The notes below the pieces were generated by a model. The model worked only from the letters and a program-made list of their open reading frames with translations, was not told the origin of the DNA and made no database searches. A stretch of 64,000 nt of DNA from contig NC_084886.1 in NCBI RefSeq assembly GCF_958979055.1, positions 6,896,154-6,960,153 of the forward strand, given 5' to 3'. Positions within the stretch are counted from its first letter, which is position 1. Each line of letters begins with the position of its first letter. Below are positions 35,101 through 45,058 of the stretch, one piece after another. Source of the DNA: Alnus glutinosa (Eukaryota; Streptophyta; Magnoliopsida; Fagales; Betulaceae). The translations under genes and the position numbers were made by a program.

Positions 35101-35189
35101 TTTTGTTGGATCTTGTGAATGCTGAGATGTATTCTTGATTGATTTTTTTGAATACAAGATCATTTCAAAAAAAAAAAAAAAAAAAAAAA
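32133..35189 (+). mobile_element. 5'-truncated L1 LINE with open reading frame
   Basis: GGAAAAACTGTATT occurs exactly at 32119-32132 and 35190-35203 (up to 17 bases if shared A are counted). The element ends in a long poly-A at 35167-35189. The frame is open from the very first codon at 32133 to the TGA at 35138, about 1000 codons, so only the 5' half (ORF1, endonuclease and the start of the reverse transcriptase ORF) is missing. Perfect target copies and an unbroken frame point to a recent insertion. It cannot move by itself as it lacks the endonuclease. Confidence 0.95.
32304..35138 (+). CDS. LINE reverse transcriptase / RNase H polyprotein fragment
   Basis: Counting from the first ATG, 944 residues; the open frame extends 57 codons further upstream into ITDTEGRVWRRKEEV, so the ATG is internal to the original ORF2. 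Visible parts in order: reverse transcriptase fingers and palm (KSPGPDGFSASFF, SDFRPISLCNVLYKIISK, LKLDMSKAYDRLEW, SRGIRQGDPLSPYIF), the catalytic FADD at about 33088-33099, a thumb region, a zf-RVT zinc-binding domain near 34160-34350 (LFLWRVCNDILPTKEKL, CPFCG, H, C), and a C-terminal RNase H domain from about 34680 (LNWDAAL, EGDA, VRREGNKIAH). Catalytic acidic residues appear present. The C-terminal RNase H is typical of plant L1 clades. Expression of this fragment is not expected. Confidence 0.93.
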   Translation: MNHKLLRPFTGDEVQCALFQMHPLKSPGPDGFSASFFQQSWGVVGSDVTRAVLKVLNGGLIEGGINYTYICLVPKINSPSKVSDFRPISLCNVLYKIISKVLANRLKQVLPFIISSEQSAFIPGRLITDNILIAFETFHTMATRLKGKEGYMALKLDMSKAYDRLEWDFVEGVFRKLGFGDRWVELIMSSIRTVTYSLLINGQPQGHIQPSRGIRQGDPLSPYIFVLCAEVLSSMLKQSGREGLISGVPISRGGTRIQHLLFADDCLLFCRANLSEWGYILTLLRRYEEASGQQINREKTAVFFSRNTKEAVRNSIIQGTGYSCTSQFERYLGLPALIGRSRIATFNVIKERIWKRMNGWKEKFLSHAGKEILIKSVLQAMPTYTMSVFRLPKTLCRDINSMLGRFWWGNKENGSKVAWMAWSGLGRNKLEGGLGYRDLVNFNTALLAKQGWRLLKHPEALVSRIFQEKYFPSGDFLGSSLGYCPSYVWRSLCGAKPVLSEGIIWRVGDGSSIKIFEDKWIPSTQTHKIQAQVQRLNGEARVCELIDFELNWWNIPLIEQTFPAEVVEQICNIPISPRYMRDRLVWAGTNNGLFSVRSAYNLETERLARDQGCSSSFSSSRECWKLLWQLKIPRSVQLFLWRVCNDILPTKEKLWKRRIVDNPLCPFCGIEVESSIHAVWLCGVAKNVWSECSPRIQKCASDVTDFLALFDLLKGRLEREELEFVAMVAQRIWFSRNRFVFDGLVTQTSFLIKSAKEALEEYRKALDSMDLFSSPIPISSPVHWLKPPHGFLKLNWDAALDRNQKWMGVGIVSRDSNGKVVATKCSCHRYISNPLVAEAFGAKLCVEFGISLGFKWVVIEGDAVGVVSALNQAAVDEGIATNLIAETRVLLKYFDRWTIKHVRREGNKIAHFLAKMAISQLQNRVWLGSFPSVLLDLVNAEMYS

Positions 35190-35203
35190 GGAAAAACTGT
35201 ATT

Positions 35204-35640
35204 AAAAATAAAAAATAAAAAAATTAGATCCTATTTGACAATAAATCAAGATCCACGCCATATGCTTTTTAGAAGAGATTTAAGACACGCTAATTTTAAG
35301 ACAAATATAAGCATTCTGTCAGATAATTGAAATGCTATTATATACCCTCCCAATTCTCACACTTTCAAATACATATTTTTTTTAATGCGGCACTAAAATT
35401 TATTATTATATTTTGGATGAATCATATACAGCACTAAAGCGGAATCCGAATAAATTTTAGTGCCTCGTTAAGAAATGCGCACTTGAAAATGTGAGAACAG
35501 GGAATGTGTAGCATTTTTGTTAATCCACACTTAACACTTTGTTTGAGAAGGCAATTAACTTCCGCACGACGCCGTTTCTTGAATATTCGGAAATTCGGTT
35601 CTATAATCAGGCTCTTCGGTTCTTCCCGTCCCCGAAACGT
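35204..35640. other. Spacer and likely RING-gene promoter
   Basis: AT-rich, no gene. The right 100 bases lead into a GA-rich transcribed-looking leader. Confidence 0.4.
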
Positions 35641-36393
35641 TTTTCGAGGGCGGAGAGAGAGAGAGTGAGAGAGAGAGAGAGATCTTCCTCTATTCACCTC
35701 TGCTCTATCTCCTCATCTTTCCGAATTCCACCCCAATTCATTTATAAACTGAAAAAGGTTAGTTTCTCTTTCAATTCGCCTTCCAAATTAAATGCCGCTT
35801 TCCCGTTTTAATTCTTGATTGCATTCAATTCTTTAACTCTCTTTGACAATATTATTTTGCGCTTCCTGAATTTAATCAATAATTTTTTCTTGTCTCGACC
35901 AGAAAATTGTCTCTGATGGGAACTTGTGTTTCGCTGTACCGAGTGTTAATTTCTCGGGTTTTAAGGGGCACTTGAATATTTCTCAAGTCCCAACCTTTTG
36001 TTGCATTTTGTGATGATTGGACTTAGAGAAACGTAGACTAAAATCTGCTTCTGCTGGGGTATTCATTTTAATAGAATTTATCTTCATATCTTGGGCGTCA
36101 AGTTAAGGTCTTAGTCGTTCTTAGATGCAAAGAAGAACTTGTAATGTGTATGTGCGTGCGTGTATTGCAATATCAATGAAATAAGGAGAAATTAGATATG
36201 TAAGAAATTTATTACAAAGAAAATAAAATTCTTTTCTTACAAAACAAGATAAAGAAATTAGATATGTAGGCGTCCGATGCATTTGTTATAGAAATCTGTA
36301 TGATTTGTTTTTGTTTTTTGTTTAGATTATCTGCTTTAATCACTCCATCTCACTGCCATCTGTACCTTTGAAGATTTCTCTTCCTAACTCTAA

Positions 36394-36667
36394 GAGTCCG
36401 TTTGGTCTTGCAATTTTGCCAAAAAAAAAGAAAGTGTTTTTAAACACAATCGCGAGAAGTGTCTCATTTGGAGGTGCGTTTGACAAAAATGACGGTTTAA
36501 AAACGTAGAAAAATTACATTTTCAAATAGCAGGTAAGGGCAATTTTAGAGGCTAGACCGCAATTTTACTAAACGCTTAATTGCGTTTTTAAAAATCACAT
36601 TTTTATTAATTGCGTTCTGAAATCGCCATTTTTCAAACAACATGAAACCGCTAAACCAAACGGACCC
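36394..36667. mobile_element. Tourist-like MITE, family A, copy 2
   Basis: Ends GAGTCCGTTTGGTCTTGC and, reverse complement, GGGTCCGTTTGGTTTAGC. TAA flanks both sides (36391-36393 and 36668-36670). It is 274 bases and shares the AAACGCTTAATTGCGTTTTTAA core with copies 1 and 3. It lies in the RING leader intron. Confidence 0.82.
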
Positions 36668-37527
36668 TAAGAAGGGTAGCATAATATGTGTTTTTTTTTT
36701 TTTTTATATGCGTAAAGGTGATGCAGGGTGTGAACTGGTTTCTTGGGTTGCCATTACAACACAAAGTTCTGTTTCAGCTGTGGTCAGTGTCCAAATGTCA
36801 GTTTTTTCTTTCGGATTTCAGGGAGCCCATGTATACGTTGGTGGGATACATACAGTACTAGGGTTTTGTTGGATGAGACCTGAAAATTGTGCCTAGTTTA
36901 GAATTTAGATGATTAGTGCTCAAAAATGCATTTGATATATGTTTGTCTACGTTTCTGCGGCCAATTACTGCATTAGGATCCATCTTTTCTGTAAACTTCT
37001 ACAAAACAGTTTAGCTGTTAGATGAACACTGGAGTTGTACTTGCGAAAAATACCTCCGTTGGGATGCTAGACCGTGTGCTAATTTCTTGTAGGCTTACAA
37101 ACTGCAGGTGTTATTAGCTGCAGTTTAAATTTGTCATACTAGCCATATAATTCTAAACAGGGCAATCAGGTTGATATGATAACCTCTTTTTGGCATCCAA
37201 ATATGGCTTGTGCAAGGGGGCATGAAAGTATGCAAATAAAAACGTAGAATATTCCAAAATTAGAATTTGAGGTGTTTTTATTAACTTGTCATTCACACCA
37301 AATCACCACTGTAGCTTATGTCTCTTTTTTGCAACCAAAAGTTATATCACTTATATTTGTATCCTAATGACTTGGTTTGTAGATTTTGTTCACAATCACA
37401 TTTATTGAGAGGGTGATTGGCTGTTATAGGTTTAATGTCAGGAACATAAGCTGTTAATAATTAACACTAGAAGAGGAATCTTCAAGGCTTAGTTTGGTTG
37501 ACTTGTGGTTGGTTCTTTTGCAGGAGA

Positions 37528-37551
37528 ATGGCTAAAACTCGTCGATTTTAG
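37528..37551 (+). promoter_or_regulatory. uORF of seven codons before the RING gene
   Basis: The first ATG after the leader-intron acceptor opens MAKTRRF and stops at TAG, 42 bases before the main ATG at 37594. If the leader is spliced as proposed, ribosomes meet this uORF first, which could lower translation of the RING protein. Confidence 0.5.
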
Positions 37552-37593
37552 CAGTTACTGCTCTTATCTAATAGGAGTTTTTCTTCTGTCATA

Positions 37594-38385
37594 ATGTGGA
37601 AATTTGCTTCAAATGCCATTTCAAGCATTGGACTGAAGAAAAACTCACTAGAGTCAAGTCGAGCTTGTCCAGAGTGCTCAGATGATGAAGTGTGTTCAAA
37701 TGCTAGCCGAGAGGAAGGACTGGAATGCCCAATATGCTGGGAGTCTTTCAATATTGTTGAGAACGTCCCCTATGTGTTATGGTGTGGTCACACGCTCTGC
37801 AAAAATTGTATCCTAGGGCTTCAATTGGCTGTCTTGAAATTCCCCACCCAACAAATCACAATTCCATTCTTCATTTCCTGTCCATGGTGCCACTTGTTAT
37901 CATTCCGGCTGGTTTATAAGGGAAATCTTAGCTTCCCTCGCAAAAACTTCTTCCTTCTTTGGATGGTCGAGAGCTTGAATGGCGATCGATCGAAGTTTAA
38001 TTCCTCCTCCTGTGGTGAAAATCAACCGACTTTGTCTCCAAGATGCAATTTCGCTCTTGGAAATCAAGCTACCAATGGTAATCTCAGAAGGGCCCCTCCT
38101 ACCCGTAGCCTTGGACATTGGGGGTCTAACGATGATAATGGTAGCAGCAATGTGGAGAGACACCAATTTTCCCTTCATAAATCTCTGGATTTCTTTATTC
38201 ACTTTACATCCAAGTTCCCTTTGGTCATCATATTTCTTCTGATTGCCTTTTTTGTTGTACCTGGCTGTGCTGTCATCTTAGCCCTCTACTTGCTTGTTAC
38301 AGTTGCTTTTGCAATCCCTTCTTTCTTGGTATTGTATTTTGCTTACCCTACTTTGGAGAGGCTGGTGAGAGAAATAACCTCATGA
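37594..38385 (+). CDS. RING-finger protein with C-terminal membrane segments (probable E3 ubiquitin ligase)
   Basis: Single coding exon, 263 residues. The C3HC4 RING is at about 45-99: Cys45, Cys48 (CPIC), Cys64, His66, Cys69, Cys72 (CGHTLCKNC) and Cys96, Cys99 (CPWC), with a longer than usual gap between the second and third pair. The middle is Ser/Asn/Arg-rich and poorly ordered. Residues from about 210 to 255 form two closely spaced hydrophobic spans (PLVIIFLLIAFFVVPGCAVI and ALYLLVTVAFAIPSFLVLY), so the protein is likely tail-anchored in a membrane with the RING in the cytosol. RING proteins of this build act as E3 ligases with an E2 enzyme; the target is unknown. Start chosen at the first in-frame ATG; there is no in-frame ATG upstream in the exon. 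Confidence 0.88.
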   Translation: MWKFASNAISSIGLKKNSLESSRACPECSDDEVCSNASREEGLECPICWESFNIVENVPYVLWCGHTLCKNCILGLQLAVLKFPTQQITIPFFISCPWCHLLSFRLVYKGNLSFPRKNFFLLWMVESLNGDRSKFNSSSCGENQPTLSPRCNFALGNQATNGNLRRAPPTRSLGHWGSNDDNGSSNVERHQFSLHKSLDFFIHFTSKFPLVIIFLLIAFFVVPGCAVILALYLLVTVAFAIPSFLVLYFAYPTLERLVREITS

Positions 38386-39451
38386 ATTCACCCCAAAAAA
38401 ACTTGCATCTCCAATTTCTCTTTTCTGAATTAACCCCCATTGCCTTCTATCGAAATTGGTCACTCCACTACACTTTCTAGCAGTTTGTCTGTTCGAGGTC
38501 GGGAAGCTTTTAAGATTTTTCCCAAAGTATATGTGATGCCGTGGAAGCTTCAAGAAACTGAGAGGCATGGTTTCTGTGATTGAATTCTTTTCTTGAGAGT
38601 GATTGTCAGTGATTTGGATGAACCTATTGTACGAACTCGAGTGTGCATAAGAATATATTTACCGAGTGCTTGTGGTGATATCTGAATTTTTTTTGTTTTT
38701 ATTTCTTTCAGTATAGGCTTGATTTTAATGTTTAGATTAAATGACTCTGTTTTTGTGTTTAAAGGACTAATTGCCAATTGGGCTATAACAAGTATCAGTC
38801 TTTGTTCCAAGCACAAAAAAAAAAAAGATGAAAAAAGAAGAAGTCCTTGAAGTATGGAAGATTGATATTCTCCTGTTTCTACACAACTAAAGATGCGGTA
38901 GACTTTGGCTGTGCATGTTTCTTCAAATTGTTTAGTTTACAACCTGATTATGATTCATGGTGCTTCGAAGACACACGAGATTGCGAAGGTGGAATGGATT
39001 ATTGGAGCTAATGTGGGAAGCATGTCAGATTTCACCCATTTACAAGATGATTGTGATGTTCTTTCCTTAGCTCTATATATCCTGAACAGAAGTGGGAGAT
39101 GTCAATCGTTGCTTTCAATGGTTCTAGGCAGCTATTGCATGTAAGTCTTGAGTGTCAAGAATTGAATCCTAAACAAGGATAAAATTTGTTTTAATAGCTG
39201 GGAAATGAGCTTAATAAGTTTCATGAGTTCTCTCCTTCAAGATAAAAGGTCTATAAAAGGTGCCTATAATTATCCAAAGAGGCTCTCGATGAGGTTCATC
39301 TGTCCAAACATCACAATTGCTTGCAAATCATACAAAGAAATTTTCATCGCGTTTGAATTAATGGCGCTTTGAGTTAGATAAGAAACTGTGAAATTATTTT
39401 TTTGAAAGGGTGGAGTATTAGAATTAGTCTTGTATATAAAGAAGTTTAAAG
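38386..39451. other. RING-gene 3' UTR and spacer
   Basis: No coding sequence recognised. An A run lies at 38814-38826. A short stretch at about 39294-39375 (CCAAACATCACAATTGCTTG, GGCGCTTTGAGTTAGA) matches the region downstream of the other remorin copies, marking the edge of the third duplicate. Confidence 0.5.
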
Positions 39452-40086
39452 AGCAGAAACATGTCTTAGGAACTCTCCCCGTAGTTCTAATTATGTTTGC
39501 CTTTTTTCTTCGCCTTCAACTCTTCATCCCTTTGCTTTTCCTTTGCCTTCACTCTTCCTGCTGAATTCGTTCGTGGCTTTGTGCCTTCTTCTCTCCAGTT
39601 CACTCTGCACTTTTTGCCTCTTTCTTGTCTAGTTGGCGTCTGGCTCTTTAATTTCCTTCATATTTTCCTCCAAGAAATATAAACTGCACTTTAACGTCTC
39701 GTACCTGAAATTCCAACCATTCGTGACTGAACAGTACATATATTCTTAATTGCTTGTTATATAACATAGGCATTGGAAGCGGAAAATTTAGCTCATAATT
39801 TTAATTTTTTAAATTTTTTATTTCTGGTTTAATTTGATTTTTTTGAGTCTCCATAGACTTGGTTTTAATTCGCTTGGATTTTAATGTCTATTATTAATTT
39901 GCAATCTTGATAAATAAGAACATGTTTTTGATTTTAGCCAACTCAGCTTTCTCCCAAGCATCTGCATCTGTGTCTTCCTTCGCAGATCTGATTACAAAAT
40001 CACAGATTTTAAAACCGTCTTTGATTACAATCCAAAAGAATCATGCCTTAACAATGTAAATGTACTCAACTTTTGAAACCCTTTGA

Positions 40087-40128
<42 letters not shown>

Positions 40129-40182
40129 CATTGTTAAAGTAGCAGAATTACCTCATTTGCTCGAGCAAAGCGTCCAGTAGTT
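39452..40182 (-). pseudogene. Remorin pseudogene, oldest copy
   Basis: Relics of the last exon (39452-39640), of exon 5 (about 39640-39710), of the 3' part of exon 4 (about 39935-39995) and of exon 1 (40150-40182) follow the order of the intact gene at 44639-46915. Frame is lost in the last exon and in exon 5. Exons 2 and 3 and most of exon 4 are gone; the join falls just after the GCAGATCTGA segment of exon 4. The start codon reads CTG. A TA microsatellite lies at about 40092-40123. Clearly non-functional. Confidence 0.85.
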
Positions 40183-41979
40183 TGAGACAAGGCCTGTTCT
40201 GAAACTTTAGTGCTTGAGCATTAATGATTTGCTAATCTATAAATTAGGGTTGGTCTTTGGCTGTTACTGGGTGGGCAAGCAAAGTTGGGTTACTTGGGTA
40301 TGCTTTGCATGCTAGCTAAGCCTGGTTTTGAATCTTAATCATCTTATTAGTGAAGGAAAGTATTCTTTCTTTCCGTTAATATATATATAGGCTTAACCCC
40401 TCGTTATCGTTTTAGCCCCTCCTATGAAAAATTATGATTTCGTCCCTGCTGGCGTGCCATGATTTCGTGGCATATGCATGATAATTGTTTCTAGGAAGGC
40501 TTCATATGTTCATTTATGGCTTTATGTAGTTGACTGACATAAAGCCTGATGAGGCTATATCAGTCACGCCCATTTTATCACACTCTCGCTTTATATCGGT
40601 TGACTTGACATGGGTTGAATGACAATTTTTTTTTTTTTTTTTTTTTTAAGAAACTTATTACTTTATTCAACTCATGCCATGTTATCGGTTAGCAAAAGCT
40701 ATTATCCACGTATGCGGACGTGGATAACAGTTTTATAGTAGACGGATGTGGTTATTATCCACATCCGTATTCCCCTTATATATAAATTAGATATATTTAA
40801 TTAAATTCATTAAAACGACATTGTTTGTAATGTTGTTGGATCAATGGATTTCACTGCTAGGAAACTCTTTAGGAAACTCTTGTAATTTGTTTTGATTCAA
40901 TTGCCTTATATGTTATTCCTTTATTATTATTGTTTTTTCAAATATATTTTATTTTCACCAATTATAAATAGATGATGCACGAAACTAAATAATGTATGAG
41001 GTGAGAATTTCATGGCAAAATAATTAGCAAGTGTGATCTGAATAATAGGGTTTAACTATAGATAATGTCTTTTTGTATTTACTAAGCAGGAATTACAACT
41101 TCAAGGCCCAAAATACCAATTACCTCATATGCGGATAATGAATAATAATCGCATTGAATAATCGCGCGGATGCGAATAATAATCACACGATGCATAAGGA
41201 TGCGGATACAGATACCTAAAAGTGATAACCGCATTATGCGGATGCGAATATTGCTAATAACTAAATCTGCATCCGCATTTTTACCCTTAATGGTATATAA
41301 AAATAACAAATAAGTCTTTATTATCAACTTCTGTCTAAAATCTTAATGGATTTCGTTAGTGTGCTAAATCAAAATCTAATTATATATTGATAAGCGTCAT
41401 ATGCCATTTCCATTTTTTAGTTTTTAATTTTTTTCACGTGCCACCCCTATATATATATATAAAACACGTGTCGTTATATAATTGGATTCGACATGACACA
41501 CTAATATAATACATCAAGATTTTGGACAGGAGTTGATAATTATAGTCATGTCTATAATTATGCAAAGCACCGACAAGAAAATCAGATGTTCTCAACATCA
41601 TCATATGTTTATCATTGCTCATGAATGGATTGGGATATATTGGCTGTAATCCCTTGTTGGATTGCAGCCTGCCGAACTGCGATTGTGAGAGGCTCCCAGG
41701 ATTCACATGCCTGAACATCACAATTGCTTGTCCGATTGCAGAGGAACCCGGTCGGCTCATGAACATCATGATAAATTAAATAAAATCAATGTTATTATTT
41801 GATGGAGTGTATTACTTGAACTTTTGCATAGAATGGCAAATCATACAAAGAGTTTCCTTCCCATCGCGTTAGAATTGGCGCTTTGAGTTAGACAAGAAAC
41901 TGTGAAATTAATATTTACATTTTAAAGAAGTTTAAAGATTGTTCATGAGAAAACAAGATAAACTGATTACAGTCAGGTG
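40183..41979. other. Duplicated remorin flanks and repeats
   Basis: 40183-40378 repeats the remorin upstream sequence also found at 43356-43610 and 46916-47170. 40395-40566 (GCTTAACCCCTC... to GAGGCTATAT) recurs at about 49310-49325 plus 49775-49925. 40690-41290 is a repeat rich in ATGCGGATGCGAATA and TATCCACATCCG motifs, with a remnant at 46160-46290, probably a hAT-like MITE. A T run lies at 40627-40648. 41545-41770 is a block copied at 44130-44395. Confidence 0.6.
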
Positions 41980-43355
41980 TCAGCAGCAGAAACATGTCTT
42001 AGGAACTCTCCCCGTAGTTCTAAGTATGTTTGCCTTTTCCTTCGCCTTCAACTCTACAGCGCTTAGCTTTTCCTTTGCCTTCTGTCTTGCTCCAACTGAA
42101 ATCTCCTCAATGTATTCAATCTCCCTGCGGAAGTCGTCCACGCCTTTTTGCCTTCTTCTCTCCAGTTCACTCTGCACCCGGCCACCCAAGAAGATGTTAT
42201 CAGACACTATTCCATTATTCTGAATTAGCTTAGCAAAAGAGAGTGAAACAAAACCTCTATCCTGTCCAGTTGGCTTCTGGCTTTTTTCCTCTTCTTTTCC
42301 TCCCAGGAAAGTAACGTGGAATTTAACTTCTCATACCTGAAATTCCAACTATTCGTGAATGAACAGTACATCTTATTATTATTTTTTTTTAAAAAAAATC
42401 AAATATGGGAAAAGGATTACAAGAATCGGACAACCATAAAAGGGTAGGCACCTATCAATCAATAAAGTCCAAATGAAAAAAACAGTATGAAAAGAAGCAC
42501 AAATAGTAAACAATAATTTCATCTATGATTTCTCAAAAATCATAAACAAGTCGCGCCTTTCCATATCCTTAATTACTTTTAACATGAGCATTGTAAGAGA
42601 AAATAAGTACCTATCTTTGATTTTAGCCAACTCGGCATTCTCCCAAGCATCTGCCTCTTCTTCTTCTTCTGGTTTATATCTCATTGAGCTCTTCCTCCAT
42701 TTCGGGACGATGTGGATATTGCTAATAATAGCATTAGCATTTGCATTTTCACCCATATTGATACCATGAGTCCAAGGCATTTGTTATTTTTATTTTTTGA
42801 ATTTTCATTTTTTTAAAAAAATAAATGGGGGGGGAGGGGTGCATTTTAACAAAATAAATGGTGAAATTAAAAGGAGTTCAAACATGAGATACTTACCTTG
42901 CAAATTTTTAAACTTTGAGATTATTATTACAAAAACGCTTATACTTTTGGCGGGGGGTGTAAGTCAAGTTTCCCACACACACACATATATATCATATATA
43001 TCGTGAGCTATATTTGCGAATAATTCAGTTTATGAAAAGTTTAGATCCTACTCTATATATTAATTTGCAAATAATCCTAATTACCGCTATAGACGGAACC
43101 AGCTTGGTTTGGTCTCCAATTAAGTATGCACAAATTTTAAAACCGTCTTTGATTACCCCAACGACGTATAGTGATTACTGATTACAATCCCAAATTAATC
43201 ATGTCTTAATGATGTAAATGTAATGATGATTTTTCATCTTTCTTCCCTTTTTCCTGAACTTTTGAAACCCTTTGAGTTATATATATATATACATATATTC
43301 ATTGTTAAAGAAGCAGAATTACCTCATTTGTTCGAGCAAAGCGTCCAGTAGTTTG
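41980..43355 (-). pseudogene. Remorin pseudogene, younger copy
   Basis: The last exon (42171-41980) and exon 5 (about 42346-42256) are intact in frame with good splice sites and still encode SELERRRQ... to RTTGRVPKTCFCC. Exon 4 keeps only its end (EADAWENAELAKIKDR, to about 42608). Upstream of about 42695 the sequence jumps to what is intron 1 in the intact gene, so exons 2, 3 and most of 4 are deleted. Exon 1 (43322-43355) has CTG in place of ATG. It could at most give a truncated remorin tail. Confidence 0.87.
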
Positions 43356-44638
43356 AGACAAGGCCTGTTCTGAAACTTTAGTGCTTGAGCATTAATGATT
43401 TGCTAATCCATGGAATGGTAATCGAGTATTTCAAGGGGGAAGTCTTGGGGAAAAAGAAATTAAAGGTCTATAAATTAGGGTTGGTCTTTGGCTGTGACTG
43501 GGTGGGCAAGCAAGGTTGGGTTACATGGGTATGCTTTCCATGCTAGCGAGGCCTGGTTTTGAATCTTGATCATCTTATTAGTGAAGAAAAGTATTCTTTC
43601 TTTCCCTGGATGCTTAGCTTTCAATGTGGGAGCTTATATAACCTCCTTTTCTACCCTTTTGCACTTTTTTTTTTTCCTTCTTCTTCTTTCAATGCGGAAG
43701 AATATAATCAATTCAACGAATCAGGACCGTTCTGTGAACAATGCATGATCATCACGCTAACAACTTTGATCATGTGGCGGCCTAGCTCACTTCCCAAAAG
43801 AGCAGATGAACAAACGTGCAACATTTGATCGATTTGATGCTAAACAAAAGTAATGATATTTATTAAACTGTTATTGGATTATCATATAAATACAACACTT
43901 ACTATATATTGATAAGCGTCACATACCATTCCCATTTTTTAGTTTTTAATTTTTAATTTTTTTTCACATGTCACTCCTATATATATATATATAAAGGTGA
44001 CACATGTCGTTATATAATTGGATCCGACATGGAACACTAACATAATTCACCAAAATTTTGAACAAAAGTTGTTAATATATAAAGACTTATTTGTTATTTT
44101 TGCATACCTAGTATATATCGGTCTTTGAAGTATAGTCATGCCTATAATTACGTACGCGAAGCACCAACAAGAAAATCAGATGTTCTCAACATCATCATAT
44201 GTTTATCATTGCTCATGAATGGATTGGGAAATATATATTGGCTGTAATCCCTTGTTGGATTGCAGCCTGCCGAACTGCATGCGCGCGATTGTGAGAGGCA
44301 CCCAGGATTCGCATGCCTGAACATCACAATTGCTTGTCCGATTGCAGAGGAACCCGGTCGGCTCATGAACATCATAATGTTGTCCACAAATCGTGGACAA
44401 ATTAATTAAAATCCATGTTATTAATTATTTGATGGAGTGTATTACTTGAACTTTTATTGGTGACTTCTCTTTGGCATATAATGGCAAATCATACAAAGAG
44501 TTTCCTTCCCATCGCGTTAGAATTGACGCTTTGAGTTAGAAAATTAAGAAACTGTGAAATTAATATTTACATTTTAAAGAAGTTTAAAGATTGCCATTTG
44601 TTCATGAGATCGAAAACAAGATAAACTGATCACAGTTC
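43356..44638. other. Duplicated remorin upstream and downstream blocks
   Basis: 43356-43720 copies the upstream region of the intact remorin gene. 44130-44395 copies 41545-41770: a 230-base block with ACATCATCATATGTTTATCA and GATTGCAGAGGAACCCGG. Minus-strand frames in the two blocks agree for about 30 residues, then an indel breaks the agreement, so it is more likely 3' UTR or non-coding. No other gene. Confidence 0.55.
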
Positions 44639-45021
44639 TCAGCAGCAGAAACATGTCTTAGGAACTCTCCCCGTAGTTCTAAGTATGTTTGCCTTTTCCT
44701 TCGCCTTCAACTCTTCAGCCCTTCGCTTTTCCATTGCCTTCTGTCTTGCTCCAACTGAAATCTCCTCAATGTATTCAATCTCCCTGCGGAAATCGTCCAT
44801 GGCTTTTTGCCTTCTTCTCTCCAGTTCACTCTGCACCCACCCAAGAAGATGTTATCAAACCCTATTCCATTATTCTGAATTAGCTTAGCAAAAGAGAACG
44901 AAACAAAACCTCGATCCTGTCGAGTTGGCTTCTGGCTTTTTTCCTCTTCTTTTCCTCCCAGGAATTTAAGGTGGAAGTTAACTTCTCATACCTGAAAATT
45001 CCAACTATTCGTGAATGAACA

Positions 45022-45058
<37 letters not shown>

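Larger units (their letters stand above)
35641..37593 (+). promoter_or_regulatory. Spliced leader of the RING gene
   Basis: A GA tract at 35654-35687 and the stretch to 35757 look like a non-coding first exon; GAAAAAG/GTTAGT is a fair donor. The partner acceptor TTTTGCAG is at 37516-37523. The 1.77-kb leader intron contains the Tourist-like MITE at 36394-36667. Intron-bearing leaders of this kind are common in plants. Transcript evidence is needed to fix the start. Confidence 0.55.
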
